The translations under genes and the position numbers were made by a program. A DNA stretch of 64,000 nucleotides from Planococcus glaciei (GTDB lineage Bacteria; Bacillota; Bacilli; Bacillales_A; Planococcaceae), in contig NZ_FNDC01000011.1 of the NCBI RefSeq assembly GCF_900099655.1, positions 1 through 64,000 of the forward strand. Reading direction: 5' to 3'. The notes beneath the pieces are model-generated. The model was given only the letters and a program-made list of their open reading frames with translations. It did no database searches and was not told the DNA's origin. Shown in pieces: positions 63,253-64,000 of this stretch. The number at the start of each line of letters is the position of its first letter. The first letter of the stretch is position 1.

Positions 63253-63488
63253 CTTTTGCTCATATCGTAAGAACTTAAAAATGAAATGATGTATTGTGCT
63301 GTTTCCTCAGTCGAATCGTTTTGGACAATTTCTTGGGTAAACGAATGAGTAATCTCAAATGTAGTCGTATTTGGCAAACAGCGGACAGACAAGCTTTGAC
63401 CGTCTTCCGCGGTAAAGACCTGATTGATCTTCACCGTATTGTATTCACACATTGTTTCTAAAAAAACTTTTACGCTATCGTATTTCAT
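63246..63488 (-). CDS. small hypothetical protein, tandem paralogue 2
   Basis: The 80-residue protein starts MKYDSVKVFLETMCEYNTVK and shares CEYNT, LSVRCLPNTTTFEITHS and a C-terminal helix with the neighbour at 62894. GAAAGGAGACACTC precedes the ATG. Each paralogue has its own terminator, so they are separate units. Confidence 0.65.
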   Translation of the reverse strand: MKYDSVKVFLETMCEYNTVKINQVFTAEDGQSLSVRCLPNTTTFEITHSFTQEIVQNDSTEETAQYIISFLSSYDMSKSS

Positions 63489-63732
63489 AGAGAGTGTCTC
63501 CTTTCCTGCTATGGAAAGTGACTAAGAAAAGTCTGAAAGAATCCATTAGTGCTAGAGAATAAGTATAGCACGGGAAAATGGGAAATCCTACCGAACGCCC
63601 TTATGGCCTGTAGCGCACTGGATTTAACTTTTAATAATCTCAAATAGGGAGCGCCGGCTATAATGGTTGTGTGTTTCCAAAGCTTTTTCATTTCTATAGT
63701 ATTCGCGGCGTTTCGCCAAAAGAAGGTGGTTC

Positions 63733-64000
63733 ATGATGGCAATTAAAACCGATCAGTCCGTTCAAACTTATATCGACTCACCGGAAAAACTGAAAAAATT
63801 ATACCGCCGGGTCATTTTTATCGCCAGCCTGTCCCAGATTTTTGGCGGGGCCGGATTGGCAGCAGGAATTACGGTAGGGGCTTTATTGGCGCAGCAAATG
63901 CTCGGTACGGCTGCTTATGCCGGAATGCCGATCGCCTTGTTTACACTGGGGTCAGCTGCTGCAGCTGTTCTTGTCGGTCGGCTTTCTCAACGCTATGGCC
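63733..64000 (+). CDS. MFS transporter, N-terminal part, cut by window edge
   Basis: The frame opens MMAIKTDQSVQTYIDSPEKL and has two hydrophobic helices (VIFIASLSQIFGGAGLAAGI; later IALFTLGSAAAAVLVGRLSQ) ending in the motif-A-like VGRLSQRYG, typical of the first helices of MFS carriers. About 89 codons are visible. AGAAGGTGG precedes two ATGs (63733, 63736). Confidence 0.75.
   Translation, partial: MMAIKTDQSVQTYIDSPEKLKKLYRRVIFIASLSQIFGGAGLAAGITVGALLAQQMLGTAAYAGMPIALFTLGSAAAAVLVGRLSQRYG

Overview
The window looks like chromosomal DNA of a low-to-moderate GC Gram-positive of the order Bacillales, most like the Planococcaceae (Planococcus-type). The evidence is strong Shine-Dalgarno sites, frequent TTG and GTG starts, sigma-A type promoters, a ydaO-type c-di-AMP riboswitch, a cre site, and Bacillus-type genes (ktrAB, kimA, citS/citT/citM, spo0M, yyaC, copZ). 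The family assignment is inference. No tRNA, rRNA or CRISPR array was seen.

Layout. 0-0.4 kb: one end of an IS21-type element. 0.8-5.1 kb: potassium homeostasis, with kimA on the minus strand diverging from a c-di-AMP riboswitch and ktrA-ktrB. 5.2-11.7 kb: small accessory genes (acetyltransferases, HXXEE membrane protein, yyaC) mixed with gene remnants and interspersed repeats. 11.8-16.9 kb: citrate module (sensor kinase, response regulator, TctC-type binding lipoprotein, CitM-type transporter with a perfect cre). 17-21.2 kb: accessory array of small unknown proteins (one DUF3916-like) separated by 32-nt palindromes. 21.4-26.7 kb: WYL regulator, DJ-1/PfpI protein, orphan sigma region 2 fragment, ferredoxin/CDGSH-like protein plus small acetyltransferase, LtrA. 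27.6-32 kb: fructoselysine (frl) locus of enteric gene content (frlA, frlB, frlD, frlR) with a decayed frlC. 32.6-37.6 kb: probable MarR regulon (MarR, small winged helix protein, flavin monooxygenase, MFS exporter, Rossmann reductase) sharing a palindromic operator. 38-40 kb: XRE-cupin regulator divergent from a hydrolase and a DoxX protein. 40-53 kb: mixed small genes, ECF sigma factor with an anti-sigma-like DUF4871 protein, DNA repair genes, HxlR and Lrp regulators. 53.7-58.1 kb: multidrug MFS gene and copZ-copB, with CsoR-like operators. 58.2-64 kb: ArsR regulator with MFS gene, peptidase S51, UspA, spo0M, two small tandem paralogues, and the start of another MFS gene.

The most unusual content is not a single gene. 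First, about ten intergenic elements share a 5' box, a hairpin whose stem differs in every copy but always has a purine-rich 5' arm, and a 3' box. Second, a family of exactly 32-nt palindromes lies between the genes of the 17.5-21 kb array. Third, there are many short 3'-terminal gene remnants, some as paralogous pairs, and a 147-bp near-identical direct repeat. Together they suggest recurrent small-scale recombination in this part of the chromosome.

Most small-gene functions are inferences from sequence alone. No database search was possible.
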